A DNA stretch of 64,000 nt from Candidatus Poribacteria bacterium (GCA_003635265.1 PYIZ01000030.1:18012-82011), one strand, 5' to 3'; shown: positions 32,777-41,659, numbered from the stretch's first letter. Numbers and translations: made by a program. Notes: a model not told the origin generated them from the letters alone.

Positions 32777-33965
32777 GAGCGCGATTCCTTTCCACAGCCA
32801 ACCGCGCAGCCGCATCTAGCGACACCTCGCGTCCATGGACTTCCACACCGGCTGCCTCCATTATCTCCCGCGCTTCCGTCTCCCAGTTACCGGGAACACG
32901 AAAGAGACTGATTGTCTCGGAAGGCTTCCTTCCTGTTCCCTCAACACCCATCAAGACGCCACGAGCGATGACATCCGCACGGGTATTGTTCACCACATTC
33001 ATGATGACCGCCATCCCGTTAACACCCGGCTTCGACAGCAGGAGCGATGTTATAGCGGCAACCTTCTCCTCGGTCGGATTACCTCCCACCTCGCAGTAGT
33101 TTGCGGGACTCCCTCCATGTGCCTTGATAGCGTCGAAAACGGTCAGGCTCGCGCCGCCCCCACCGATTAGGAGTGCGAGATCGCCGTCAAATTCCACAAC
33201 CCGTCCGGCGACGCCCCGATGGTCTATCGCATCAATACGTTGGGCTTCCAGTTCCAGAGCGGTGGGCGGACGCCCCGTAGCGGTCATTGTCAATTCACCC
33301 AACGGCTCCAACCGCTCCCCCTGTCGATAGACCGCCTCATCCTCAATCTCCACTCGCGCATCAAGCCCGATAAGTGTCTCGTCCTTGGTAACGACTAGCG
33401 GGTTGATTTCCATTGTGACCGCATCACAGTCGAGAAACGCTTGGGACAATTTGGTGAGGACCTCCCCGACCGCCACGAGGATTCTTCCCGTCAAGCCGAC
33501 CTCGGCAGCCAGTCCTCTCGCCTTATACGGTGCAAGTCCCATCCATGGATCGAACGGCTGGTGTGCGACCTGATCGCTCTGGGAGGATTCAACGTCCATA
33601 CCACCGGCGAGACTCAATAACGCAACGGGCAATTTTTCAACTGTATCCCATGTAATACCAACGTAAAACTCGCGTTCGTAGTTTAGTTTCGGTTCAATCG
33701 AAATTACGTCAACGGTTGTACCGCGCACAGTCATTCCTAGCAAAGCCTCTGCTGCAATGACCGCTTGATCAAGGGTCTCCGCAAACTTCACCGCCCCGGC
33801 ATGTCCCCGCCCACCGAAAGGGGTCTGCGCCTTGAGAACAACGGGCAGCCCAACACGCTCGACGGTTGCTCGTACTTCATCAATTGATTCAACTGGAGTC
33901 GATTCCGTAAAAACCAAGCCGAAAGTAGAGAGTAGTTTTTTGCTTTGATGTTCGAGGAGTCTCAT
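32766..33965 (-). CDS. sucC: Succinyl-CoA ligase-type beta subunit (ATP-grasp)
   Basis: A 399-residue ATP-grasp subunit. 'MRLLEHQSKKLLSTFGL' is the usual N-terminal helix, 'VVLKAQTPFGGRGHAGAVKFA' the ATP-grasp lysine region, 'AVTMEINPLVVTKDETLIGLDARVEI' the Mg2+ region with Glu and Asn, and 'GGSPANYCEVGGNPTEEKV' replaces the classical 'GGxPANFLDVGG' motif. The start at ATG 33965 has AAGGAAAAGCG upstream; an extended -10 promoter lies just ahead. Its partner overlaps by 11 bp. The altered nucleotide-side motif supports a substrate other than succinate (inference). Confidence 0.88.
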   Translation of the reverse strand: MRLLEHQSKKLLSTFGLVFTESTPVESIDEVRATVERVGLPVVLKAQTPFGGRGHAGAVKFAETLDQAVIAAEALLGMTVRGTTVDVISIEPKLNYEREFYVGITWDTVEKLPVALLSLAGGMDVESSQSDQVAHQPFDPWMGLAPYKARGLAAEVGLTGRILVAVGEVLTKLSQAFLDCDAVTMEINPLVVTKDETLIGLDARVEIEDEAVYRQGERLEPLGELTMTATGRPPTALELEAQRIDAIDHRGVAGRVVEFDGDLALLIGGGGASLTVFDAIKAHGGSPANYCEVGGNPTEEKVAAITSLLLSKPGVNGMAVIMNVVNNTRADVIARGVLMGVEGTGRKPSETISLFRVPGNWETEAREIMEAAGVEVHGREVSLDAAARLAVERNRAHVA

Positions 33966-33997
33966 CGCTTTTCCTTCTGATGGTAACAACCTGCGTG

Positions 33998-34006
33998 ATT
34001 ATACCA
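33998..34006 (-). promoter_or_regulatory. Extended -10 promoter for sucCD
   Basis: On the minus strand TGG-TATAAT (the -10 is 34003-33998) with no strong -35; the expected start near 33991 is about 26 bases from ATG 33965. Confidence 0.6.
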
Positions 34007-34071
34007 TATTCCGACAAAAAGATGGGGAGGTTTTGAGCCGTTTTAACCGACTAACGCCACGCTGTGAGCAC

Positions 34072-34112
34072 AAAAAAACGGTATCATATCCCTGAAAAAA
34101 GACATGATACCG
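34072..34112 (-). terminator. Rho-independent terminator of the membrane-protein operon
   Basis: On the minus strand, a 9-bp perfect stem (CGGTATCAT/ATGATACCG, 34112-34104 with 34087-34079) is followed by seven T (34078-34072). It begins 25 bp after the end of the 125-residue membrane-protein gene and separates it from sucCD. Confidence 0.85.
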
Positions 34113-34137
34113 CTGGTTGTATTACTTCAAGATGACC

Positions 34138-34515
34138 CTACCGCGTAGAGGACGCTGGCGCATCTAGTGCCTCATCGGGCTTTGACGCTTCTTTCACAAC
34201 CTCCTGCTGCACAAGCGCTGCGCGTTCAGCGGGATCATCTCCTGGCTTGAATACGAGTATCCACATTGCAAGTCCAAGAGCAACGACAGTGCAGGTAAGC
34301 ATAAGCAGCGGCTTCCACTCTAAGAGATTCATGGTGATGAAACTTATACCCAGTAGGACACACCCCATGCCTGGATGAAGGATATGACCCTTACCTGCAT
34401 TACTCGCTATTATCAGAATATACACTCCCATCAAAATCATCCATATCCCACAACCAATTCCCAATCGCGTCATGTGTTTCAGGATATATTGCGATGCTTT
34501 TTCTGCAAATGCCAT
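34138..34515 (-). CDS. Small membrane protein, unknown
   Basis: A 125-residue protein with three hydrophobic segments ('GIWMILMGVYILIIAS', 'GMGCVLLGISFITMNLL', 'LLMLTCTVVALGLAMWILV') and a charged C-terminal tail. I do not recognise the family. The start is ATG 34515 with GGAAGGAA eight bases upstream. It follows the larger membrane protein (34583-36007) after 67 bp and is ended by a good terminator, so the two form an operon. Both have the same arrangement, hydrophobic segments first and an acidic, Ala/Ser-rich tail with 'ALVQQEV' or 'AAQVQQGQ' pieces, so they may be related to each other. Confidence 0.75.
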   Translation of the reverse strand: MAFAEKASQYILKHMTRLGIGCGIWMILMGVYILIIASNAGKGHILHPGMGCVLLGISFITMNLLEWKPLLMLTCTVVALGLAMWILVFKPGDDPAERAALVQQEVVKEASKPDEALDAPASSTR

Positions 34516-34582
34516 AGCGGTATTCCTTCCCGCGTTACGAGTGCCGTCTCTGGATTTTATCGGCAGTATCCCATATCTGTTT

Positions 34583-36007
34583 TCACTGGGAATCCGTCTC
34601 TGGGGTCTCCCTGGTGCGATACCGTTCCACCTGCTCAACGATCTCTGGATCAGCGTCTCTCAGGCGGCGGAGTCCCTCTTCCGGTCCATACCGCTCCAAC
34701 ATGGACATCGCCCGCTCGAAACGCTCAGACGAGAACCGTTCTCTTAGCGCTGTTTCAAGCGCCTCCTCGGTAGGAAGTGCAGGTGGCTCCGGGGACACTT
34801 CGGTGAGGATCTTTTCTGGTCCAACCGTCGGCGTTGCTGCAGAACTATTTTCGGTGTCATGGATTGCGGATTCCTCCCACACCGATGTCGGGATAGGGTC
34901 AGATAGTAACGGTTCGGGTTCCACAAAAGGGACTTGTTCTACGGGTTCGTCAGAGGGTATATCAGACAAAAATTGGTCGGGAAATTCAAAATCCGTTGGC
35001 GTGGGCGGCGAATTTGCAGAACCAGTCGATACGGAGCCTTTCAACAGCGGCATCAACCACTCACTAAGTGCTTCTTGATCCCCTTGGAAACGGGCAGCTA
35101 TCCAAAGACTAATCTCGCGATCCTGCACCATTTTCATTATGCCAGATGCTGGATCGGCGGTCTTCAGCATCTCACCGACCCGTTTTGCCATCACTTCATC
35201 TTCGTCCTTAGGGTCTTTACCGGGGTTTGCGGCTTGGTAGTCCTGAATAGCCATAGCGTAGGCATCAGCCATGATTTTACTATAATCTATCCCCGAGAAC
35301 TCCGCTAACCCATGTGCTGCCATGAGGTCAATAAATTCTTGCGGTGTCCGCGGATCTTGTTCCTGCATCTGCTTCTGAAATGAATCGGACTCCATAACCT
35401 TCATTACTTTCTGGAATATTGGATTTTCACGTTGCTCGGGGGTTAAGAACCGATTCATCATATCAGTCATCGATTGCCCAAGTGATGTTGATGCTGAAGG
35501 CACACCGCTCGGAACATCGCTGGGCTCCGACGCTTTATCTAGCTGTCCTTGCTGCACTTGCGCTGCCTGCTCCACAGTAGAGACCTCATCCTGCGTTGTA
35601 CCTTCAATCTCTCCTAAGATGAGGACAATCACAGCCAGCACAAGAATAGCACCGCCGCAAATGGGTTTCCACGTCCCCTTCAAAACCGTATTGAAAATCA
35701 AAGACACACCAATCAATGCGCCAAATATCCCTGTATAGGGAATCCCTCTACCTATCCAACAATACAACCCCATGAGAATAAGCAGAACGCTACCTATAAT
35801 CATGACATATCTATCATCCTCTACGAATTTTCGGACTGTTTGTAGCAAGATTCCTAACAATATCAGACCAAGACCTATCACTCCAAAAATTCTGGCAGGT
35901 TCGGTCCACCCTTTCTGCCAGAAATATAAGGCATAGAAGAAAGTTATTAACACTGGCACATACGGTAAGATAACCCTGAGTTTTTTTGACTTTTCCAGAA
36001 TTTTCAT
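34583..36007 (-). CDS. Membrane protein with long acidic cytoplasmic/periplasmic domain, unknown
   Basis: A 474-residue protein. The first 165 residues contain five or six hydrophobic segments in close succession ('VLITFFYALYFWQ', 'IFGVIGLGLILLGILL', 'VMIIGSVLLILMGLYCWIG', 'IFGALIGVSLIF', 'GGAILVLAVIVLILGEI'). The rest is hydrophilic, with a helical part (residues 195-330, 'FLTPEQRENPIFQKVMKVME', 'EFSGIDYSKIMADAYAMAIQDYQA') and a Pro/Ser/Glu-rich stretch before a final helical part 'ERFERAMSMLERYGPEEGLRRLRDADPEIVEQV'. ATG 36007 has AGGGG upstream. No family recognised. The final helical part is repeated in style, and a scaffolding role is conceivable. Confidence 0.75.
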   Translation of the reverse strand: MKILEKSKKLRVILPYVPVLITFFYALYFWQKGWTEPARIFGVIGLGLILLGILLQTVRKFVEDDRYVMIIGSVLLILMGLYCWIGRGIPYTGIFGALIGVSLIFNTVLKGTWKPICGGAILVLAVIVLILGEIEGTTQDEVSTVEQAAQVQQGQLDKASEPSDVPSGVPSASTSLGQSMTDMMNRFLTPEQRENPIFQKVMKVMESDSFQKQMQEQDPRTPQEFIDLMAAHGLAEFSGIDYSKIMADAYAMAIQDYQAANPGKDPKDEDEVMAKRVGEMLKTADPASGIMKMVQDREISLWIAARFQGDQEALSEWLMPLLKGSVSTGSANSPPTPTDFEFPDQFLSDIPSDEPVEQVPFVEPEPLLSDPIPTSVWEESAIHDTENSSAATPTVGPEKILTEVSPEPPALPTEEALETALRERFSSERFERAMSMLERYGPEEGLRRLRDADPEIVEQVERYRTRETPETDSQ

Positions 36008-36215
36008 GAGTTTCCCCTTACTTATGTTTAGCCGGTGGACATATCGCTCAACTGGAGCGAAAGCCCATGCCATCCCGCCCCAATAAATCGGGATTCAAAG
36101 CAACTAGGGTTAGGCTGGCTCGTTGGTTCATTGGATTAATGATACCTGCACATTGCGCTCCGTTGGAGCGAAAGATAAGAGCGTCCAACTCAACTGGCAT
36201 TATTACGATCGACGG

Positions 36216-37094
36216 TCACTTATGCGACGGATTTTCAGATACCAGCTGCAGGGCACGCCGGGCACGCTCCACCACCGGCAGATCTACCATCTGACCATCG
36301 ACGGCAACCGCACCCGCGCCCTCCGCTTCCGCCGCCTCAAAGGCGTCCACCACCCGCCGGGCATACTCAACCTCCGCATCGGTCGGACGAAACACTTTCT
36401 CCACTACGTCAATCTGGGCAGGGTGGATCAAGGCTTTGCCGGTAAACCCAAGATCACGAGCAATTCGAGTGTCCTGTTCCAGTCCTACCAAATTCCGAAT
36501 ATCGACATAAACTCGATCTATCACCTGCAAACCTGCACTGGCAGCAGCGATAGCAAGCGCGGAACGAGCATAAAGATAATCCCCCGCTTCCTCTTGCCGC
36601 ACATTAAACATCCCCATGTCCATCGCAAAGTCCTCCGCACCGAACATCAGCCCAACAAGTCTTGGACTAGAAGCCGCAATCGCAGCCGCCTGAACCAGTC
36701 CCTTTGCACTCTCAATCGTGGCAAGCAATCGAACACTTCCCCGTTGAAGTCCAGCCCCCTCCTCCCGCTCATCCAGAATCGCGCCGACCGCCAACACATC
36801 TTCGGGACTATTCACCTTTGTCAGTGTAAGTCCATCTAGACCGGGACGAATTACCGCAGGAAGATCTACTTCTATCTCTTTGGTCCCAGCGGGATGAATA
36901 CGCACGAAACGGAGCATTCCACCCGATGGACGATCAAGCGTTTCAGGCATCATGGCACGGGCGGTATTTTTTTCGCCGGGCGGCACCCCGTCCTCTATAT
37001 CGAACATCGCCACATCGAGCTTCAGTCCGTAGGCTTTATCAATCATCCGCTGCTGATGTCCGGGCACGAACATCCAAGACCGCATCACCTGCAT
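36216..37094 (-). CDS. HpcH/HpaI aldolase / citrate lyase beta-like (CitE, malyl-CoA lyase type)
   Basis: A 292-residue TIM-barrel C-C lyase. The opening 'RSWMFVPGHQQRMIDKA' and 'DVAMFDIEDGVPPGEKNTAR' are the CitE/malyl-CoA lyase start, 'RLLATIESAKGLVQA' carries the metal-binding Glu, and 'LVGLMFGAEDFAMDMGM' the metal-binding Asp. 'GFTGKALIHPAQI' is the CoA-contact segment. The start is ATG 37094 (GAGAGGGG upstream). Together with the SucCD-like ligase 2.2 kb downstream on the same strand it could form a malate-to-malyl-CoA-to-acetyl-CoA plus glyoxylate route (inference), but a terminator lies between them, so they are not one operon. Confidence 0.87.
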   Translation of the reverse strand: MQVMRSWMFVPGHQQRMIDKAYGLKLDVAMFDIEDGVPPGEKNTARAMMPETLDRPSGGMLRFVRIHPAGTKEIEVDLPAVIRPGLDGLTLTKVNSPEDVLAVGAILDEREEGAGLQRGSVRLLATIESAKGLVQAAAIAASSPRLVGLMFGAEDFAMDMGMFNVRQEEAGDYLYARSALAIAAASAGLQVIDRVYVDIRNLVGLEQDTRIARDLGFTGKALIHPAQIDVVEKVFRPTDAEVEYARRVVDAFEAAEAEGAGAVAVDGQMVDLPVVERARRALQLVSENPSHK

Positions 37095-37185
37095 AAAACC
37101 CCTCTCTTTCACCTGTCCCACACCTCATGCCTTAATGAACCAATAACTTTCACGTTCCCCGCTTCCTCGCCACCTCGCTTCTTCG

Positions 37186-38265
37186 TCATTCAGTCTCTTC
37201 CAGATGCATCGCCTCACCCTCAAGCAGGAGACTGCGAATATCGTAGCGTCCGGGGTGCTGCACCGGCAGCTGTCCAGATTCCACCATCAGATCGAGCGGG
37301 TTTGCGCGAGTTTGCATCGGCAGGCGAACCACCTCATGACATCGTGCAGATTCGTAAGCACCCATCATCATGTGCATCGTCCACAGACCGTTCTCCGCCT
37401 GGTTGCGGTGGACACAACGCTCCTCAATCCAATCAACCAACTCCTGCACCTGAACGGCAGCCGCATCCACCGCCTCCACCTCTACGTCTCGCCAGCCACC
37501 CGTCTGGGTGTTGAAGTAGCGTATCCAACCATCGTCGAAGTCGATCATCCCATCGGTCCCCTGCACAAACGCCCACTTGTTTTCGGAGACAACGTCTGTC
37601 TGGAACGTCCCTTGCACACCGCCCTCAAACAGTAAAAACCCCGCCACACAGTCTTCGCTACGCACACTACGCTCGTACCGGTCGGTCTTCCGCTCCACCT
37701 GACCGAAGACCCATTCTACCTTGGGATCGCCCAGAATGTAGCGCATACAGTCTAGCCCGTGGCTCGTGGCGTTGAGCAATCCGGTCAGGCGGGTATGTGA
37801 TACCCGTTCAGGCTTTCCGATTGCCCCTGCTGCTATCAGTTCCTTCGCTTCCGTCCACGCCCCAAGGAATCGACGCTGAAAGCCGATCGCTAGCTTGACC
37901 TGATTACGCTGACAAGCAATCATCATTGCCTCAGCCTCGCCCAAGTTGATCGCCATCGGTTTCTCGCAAAGGATAGCCTTGGGCTGACGCGCAGCAGCGG
38001 CAATTGTCATTTCTGCATGAAGGGGATGCCACGTGCACACGCTCACAATGTCAGGTCGCTCAACATCAAGCATCTGCCGATAATCAGTGTAGTAGTTAGG
38101 AATACCGTTTCGTTGGGCAAAACCCGCCGCTTTGGCTTCTACTGTGTCCGCACATGCCACTATCGTGGTTGCCTCGGTCCGATTATAGCCGGAAGCGTGG
38201 CTGTTAGCTATGCTGCCACACCCGATAATGGCAGCGCGGTAGCCTGATGGTCTTTGATCGTTCAT
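37186..38265 (-). CDS. Gfo/Idh/MocA-family oxidoreductase
   Basis: A 359-residue NAD(P)-dependent dehydrogenase-like protein. 'RAAIIGCGSIANSHASGYNR' is the Rossmann motif, 'VSVCTWHPLHAEMTIAAAARQPKAILCEKPMAINLGEA' carries the Glu-Lys-Pro motif, and 'LNATSHGLDCMRYILGDPKVEW' the His/Asp of the catalytic region. The ATG at 38265 is preferred because GGGGTG is seven bases upstream; ATG at 38283 is the alternative. 91 bp separate it from the CitE-like gene downstream, and 80 bp from the upstream unknown gene, all on the same strand. The substrate is probably a sugar or polyol derivative. Confidence 0.9.
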   Translation of the reverse strand: MNDQRPSGYRAAIIGCGSIANSHASGYNRTEATTIVACADTVEAKAAGFAQRNGIPNYYTDYRQMLDVERPDIVSVCTWHPLHAEMTIAAAARQPKAILCEKPMAINLGEAEAMMIACQRNQVKLAIGFQRRFLGAWTEAKELIAAGAIGKPERVSHTRLTGLLNATSHGLDCMRYILGDPKVEWVFGQVERKTDRYERSVRSEDCVAGFLLFEGGVQGTFQTDVVSENKWAFVQGTDGMIDFDDGWIRYFNTQTGGWRDVEVEAVDAAAVQVQELVDWIEERCVHRNQAENGLWTMHMMMGAYESARCHEVVRLPMQTRANPLDLMVESGQLPVQHPGRYDIRSLLLEGEAMHLEETE

Positions 38266-38345
38266 CGTTTGCACCCCATTCATGTCAATTTCTTGCAACT
38301 GTTCAGGGCAATACGACCAATCATCCCTGAACAATTAGGACTTTT

Positions 38346-40070
38346 CTAATCAACCAGCCCCAAAATTTTAACACGGTCGCGTATCCCCTCGCACAGCCCG
38401 GGGTAAAACTGTAACTGACCATCAGCCCCAAGATTTTGTCCATCATACATCGCTGCGGTCTCATAGAGCGTGTATCCAGCGAGTCCACCGAAACGGTAGA
38501 TATATTCCAGCAGATCGGCGTGTACCCCTCCGTCGCGGCTATGTCCGACCGCCTTACTTAAATGGACAGGCACATTGGTATCAGCAGCTTCCCGCAGCAT
38601 CTCCAACGTGAGTGCATCGTTGAGCATTTGCTCAGGCATCCAACCGCGCCCAAACAGGGTCGCTTCGTCCGCTAGCCCGGTGCGCAGCCAACTTCGCCAG
38701 TTGAATGTGATGTTGCCGGGGCGAGTACGCCAGCGCCCCTGACAGGCATCGGGCCGAAACGACTCCATCTCCGCATGAACCTGCATCCGTTTGCCAGCCG
38801 CCGACAAACGCAACTTTGTCGCTCGCAGAAACTGATCGAAGAATTCACCGCGCAGCGCCCCAAGCAGCGCCGAGTCGTACGGTTCCACGTTTGGATTGAC
38901 ACCGTACCGCCGCTGATACTCTGCCCCCACAGGTTCATTGAAGCCGTATATCTCCGGTGTGTTTGTCCAACTGCTATGACAGGAGATGCGAACGTCCAAT
39001 CCATCAACGCCGGCTGCGATGCACGCACCCACCCAACTCAGCCAGTAGGCTTGCACCTCTGGATACGCCTCACAGAGGGAGCCCGAAAAATACTCATTTC
39101 GTCCCCTTGCAATGGCAATGACCCCATCGTTGGATTCTCCCGCAGACGTATCTGGTTGGTTAGTGACATCAAGGCAGACGAGGGCATCACCGAGCCCTGC
39201 ATCGTACTCAAGGTCACCGGTGCGGAAGTCGCGCAGGGGCCTCCAAACCGCCTTGTGACTGGCAACGACAATTGGTATCGACTGGTTGCCGGGACCAAAT
39301 GCCTGTACCATCTCCATCGCGGTATTGCGAAAGCTACCATTTCTGTCATCAAAATTGGTGGTGATTGCAATAAACGGATCAAGCAGATTCAGTCCACTCA
39401 AGTTGAGGACTCGCACCGACTCCCCCTTTGACGTGACCGGGTCGCCGTCGAGTTCAAAGACATCGCGGGGACAGGTTTCAACAGATTCAGTCAACGCAAA
39501 AGTCAGGTCCTGCTTCTGGTAGACGTTGTTATCGTCGCTGGTCCAAATTTCGATATTTTCTGGTCTGATACGGACCGGGGCCATGTCTCTCTGCCGTAGT
39601 TGAATCTGCTCAATCGGCATTTTCTCCAAATCTGTTGGTATGTCTGCACTACGCCCTCGCACCCGCATTTCCGGACGCGCCATGACCCACGGATCAACCT
39701 TGCAAACCCCGCCAATACACGGCAAACCGGGCACAGCGATCATCTCAGGGCTATTTTTGGGATTGGCATGACTCGCACCCGTCTCGTACGGCTTGATGGT
39801 AGCATAGAATTCCATCTCTCGTTCATGCGCTAGGCGGCAGCCCAAAGCTAAAGGCTCGCCCAAATTCACAAGGGTCTGGCGAGTCGCTTCCGAATTATCG
39901 GCAAACTTTTCCCACATCCCTTTCTGGTAGTAGTTCCAGTAAACCCGACGTACACCCATCCAGTGGAGGCGATCTATTAGATTTTCTACCAGATCGGGTG
40001 TAAAGACCAAGCGATTGCAGTCGTCCGGAAAGTCAACCAGCGCAGAGAGCAGAAACCGATTATTTTTCAC
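38346..40070 (-). CDS. Uncharacterised protein, TIM-barrel glycoside-hydrolase-like
   Basis: A 574-residue protein starting at GTG 40070, right after GGAGGGGGTA. I do not recognise a named family. The pattern is of a TIM barrel: 'DLVENLIDRLHWMGVRRVYWNYYQKG' near the start, 'SWVGACIAAGVDGLDVRISCHS' and 'GKRMQVHAEMESFRP' in the second half, 'PVHLSKAVGHSRDGGVH' and 'GGLAGYTLYETAAMYDGQ' at the end. These resemble glycosidase-like proteins with a beta-sandwich insertion in the middle (residues 180-320). There is no signal peptide. It is upstream of a Gfo/Idh gene and downstream of a TauD-type gene. A role in carbohydrate breakdown is only a guess. Confidence 0.7.
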   Translation of the reverse strand: MKNNRFLLSALVDFPDDCNRLVFTPDLVENLIDRLHWMGVRRVYWNYYQKGMWEKFADNSEATRQTLVNLGEPLALGCRLAHEREMEFYATIKPYETGASHANPKNSPEMIAVPGLPCIGGVCKVDPWVMARPEMRVRGRSADIPTDLEKMPIEQIQLRQRDMAPVRIRPENIEIWTSDDNNVYQKQDLTFALTESVETCPRDVFELDGDPVTSKGESVRVLNLSGLNLLDPFIAITTNFDDRNGSFRNTAMEMVQAFGPGNQSIPIVVASHKAVWRPLRDFRTGDLEYDAGLGDALVCLDVTNQPDTSAGESNDGVIAIARGRNEYFSGSLCEAYPEVQAYWLSWVGACIAAGVDGLDVRISCHSSWTNTPEIYGFNEPVGAEYQRRYGVNPNVEPYDSALLGALRGEFFDQFLRATKLRLSAAGKRMQVHAEMESFRPDACQGRWRTRPGNITFNWRSWLRTGLADEATLFGRGWMPEQMLNDALTLEMLREAADTNVPVHLSKAVGHSRDGGVHADLLEYIYRFGGLAGYTLYETAAMYDGQNLGADGQLQFYPGLCEGIRDRVKILGLVD

Positions 40071-40137
40071 TACCCCCTCCTTGCCTTTGTTCACGAGACC
40101 AAACCCACCTTAATTTGCGAACCGAAAAGTGCGTACC

Positions 40138-40187
40138 AATTTAGCGCATCACGTTTTCTCGTTTTCTCGTCTTCCCATATTCTCGTC
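40138..40187. repeat. ACGCATCACG string with TTTTCTCG tract
   Basis: TTAGCGCATCACGTTTTCTCG followed by TTTTCTCGTCTTCCC, the junction of two dispersed repeat families between the TauD-type gene and the next gene. Confidence 0.7.
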
Positions 40188-41018
40188 TCACTCATACGGT
40201 ATCGCATCGTTGAAAATCTGCGTCCGCTTCATAATCCGTCGTTCAGTGGATGGGAATCCCTCTCGGCGGTGCATGGTGCATCGGTTGTCCCATATAATCA
40301 GATCGCCGACCTCCCAATCGTGCGTCCAGACAAAACGATCCTGCGACAGATGGTCGAAAAGCGTATCAAGCAGTTCACGGCTTTCCGATTCACTAAAACC
40401 CACAATGTGCCGGGTTAGATGGGGACCGACGTATAACGCCTTACGCCCGGTGTCGGGGTGAGTGCAGACAACGGGATGGTCGATCAACTCCGGCGGATTC
40501 TGACTTTCGACATGATGGCGATGAACAGCACGCAGTCCTTTGAGCCGTGCTTTGAGGTCGGGGTCAAGCCCATCATAGGCGGCGTAGCAGTTGCACCACC
40601 GCGTGGCACCGCCGACGGAAGGAAGTTCGACAGCGTAGATGATAGAAAGCGTTCCCGGACGCCGTAGGTATGACAGATCGGAGTGGAACGGGATCTCGTC
40701 GTTGCCGAGTGCGCCGATCGGTTCACCGTCCTTCTCAACATTAGAAACGAAGAAAATCTCTTTGACAGGACGGGGCATCTGCTTGCGAACATGTTCGACC
40801 GCCTGACCGAAATAGTTAGTGAAGCGAACCTGATCCTCATCGCTAATCTGTTGCCCACGGAAGAGAAGGACACAGTGCGCTAGCAACGCCTGATGGATCC
40901 GCTGAACCGTATCTTCAGGCAGTGGGTGCGCTAGCTCTAGTCCCTGAATCTCCGCGCCAAGCGCACCACCGGTGGGGATCACTTGCATCTGATCACTTCT
41001 GTTTGTCGTAACAGCCAT
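40188..41018 (-). CDS. TauD/TfdA-family 2-oxoglutarate/Fe(II) dioxygenase
   Basis: A 276-residue dioxygenase that should hydroxylate a small substrate with decarboxylation of 2-oxoglutarate. The iron triad is His112 and Asp114 in 'IPFHSDLSY' and His250 in 'NRCTMHRRE'; the Arg that holds 2-oxoglutarate is in 'RRIMKRTQI'. The N-terminal 'GALGAEIQGLEL' and 'VLLFRGQQISDEDQVRFTNYFG' are typical of the family. AAAGGAG precedes ATG 41018. Substrates of the family include taurine, 2,4-D and others; none can be picked here. Confidence 0.9.
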   Translation of the reverse strand: MAVTTNRSDQMQVIPTGGALGAEIQGLELAHPLPEDTVQRIHQALLAHCVLLFRGQQISDEDQVRFTNYFGQAVEHVRKQMPRPVKEIFFVSNVEKDGEPIGALGNDEIPFHSDLSYLRRPGTLSIIYAVELPSVGGATRWCNCYAAYDGLDPDLKARLKGLRAVHRHHVESQNPPELIDHPVVCTHPDTGRKALYVGPHLTRHIVGFSESESRELLDTLFDHLSQDRFVWTHDWEVGDLIIWDNRCTMHRREGFPSTERRIMKRTQIFNDAIPYE

Positions 41019-41086
41019 CCAAAACTCCTTTAGCTAACTTCAAAGAAACGCAAAATTAATACATTAGCCCATAGGCTCATCGGTGC

Positions 41087-41124
41087 AATTAATGAACTTT
41101 TGAACCAATGAACTAATGAACTAA
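41087..41124 (+). repeat. 8-bp AATGAACY array
   Basis: Units AATTAATGAACTTTTG, AACCAATG, AACTAATG, AACTAA lie immediately downstream (minus strand) of the 104-residue ORF. Confidence 0.8.
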
Positions 41125-41132
41125 ATTTTGGT

Positions 41133-41447
41133 CTACGCCTCTGAAACCTTTACCTTCTCAATCTGATTCGAGATCAGCCAATCCAAAAAGTCTTCCTGTT
41201 CCTCTGTGATCTCAATTTCGGCTTGATTCTGATCATCTAACGGTGAGGTCACGTAGAACACCCCCTCGTCGTACAGTTCAGAGGTAAGTTCAAGTGGGAA
41301 GAAAAACGCATTTGGATCGCCACTATGTTCCCATTGACGAGCACTCGCACCTTCGGTGAAATAGTGAAGTTGCCCGCGTAGCGTCTGCGAGATTTCGTAA
41401 GGTTTAAGCGTCGGTTTGTCTATAGCAGCTGCGAGATATTTAGCCAT
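41133..41447 (-). CDS. Small acidic hypothetical protein
   Basis: A 104-residue protein, acidic at the C-terminus ('EIEITEEQEDFLDWLISNQIEK'), without signal peptide or membrane segment. It has a compact alpha/beta look, with strands such as 'LHYFTEG' and 'GVFYVTSP'. The family is unknown. No ribosome-binding site precedes the ATG 41447; the region immediately upstream is an 8-bp repeat array. Its codon use resembles its neighbours, and the frame is open over its full length, so I believe it is real. It lies 114 bp upstream of the TauD-type gene on the same strand. Confidence 0.6.
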   Translation of the reverse strand: MAKYLAAAIDKPTLKPYEISQTLRGQLHYFTEGASARQWEHSGDPNAFFFPLELTSELYDEGVFYVTSPLDDQNQAEIEITEEQEDFLDWLISNQIEKVKVSEA

Positions 41448-41448
41448 A

Positions 41449-41482
41449 TTAGTTCATTAGTCCATTAGTTTATTAGTTCATT
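41449..41482 (-). repeat. 8-bp GTTCATTA array
   Basis: TTAGTTCATTAGTCCATTAG followed by TTTATTAGTTCATTTC, starting one base upstream of the small acidic gene's start codon. Confidence 0.8.
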
Positions 41483-41600
41483 TCACGCTTTGCGTATTCC
41501 ATATACCTATTACACTGTCTCGATGCTGCGATCGGAAGCAGCTTGGGTAATTATAGCACATCTATCCAAAAAATGAGAATCGAAATTTCCTCCTTTGTGC

Positions 41601-41629
41601 TTGACTATTGCCCCACTCGTCCCTATAAT
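41601..41629 (+). promoter_or_regulatory. Sigma70-type promoter for the PhyH gene
   Basis: TTGACT (41601-41606), 17-bp spacer, TATAAT (41624-41629); start expected near 41636, leaving a leader of about 92 bases that contains the 28-bp hairpin. Confidence 0.85.
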
Positions 41630-41659
41630 TCTCAGCACAATTATGGATTGGTTGGGAGA

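Noticed and set aside
38346..40094. TTG start at 40094 for the unknown TIM-barrel-like protein
   Set aside because: The GTG at 40070 has GGAGGGGG immediately upstream, whereas the TTG has no ribosome-binding site.
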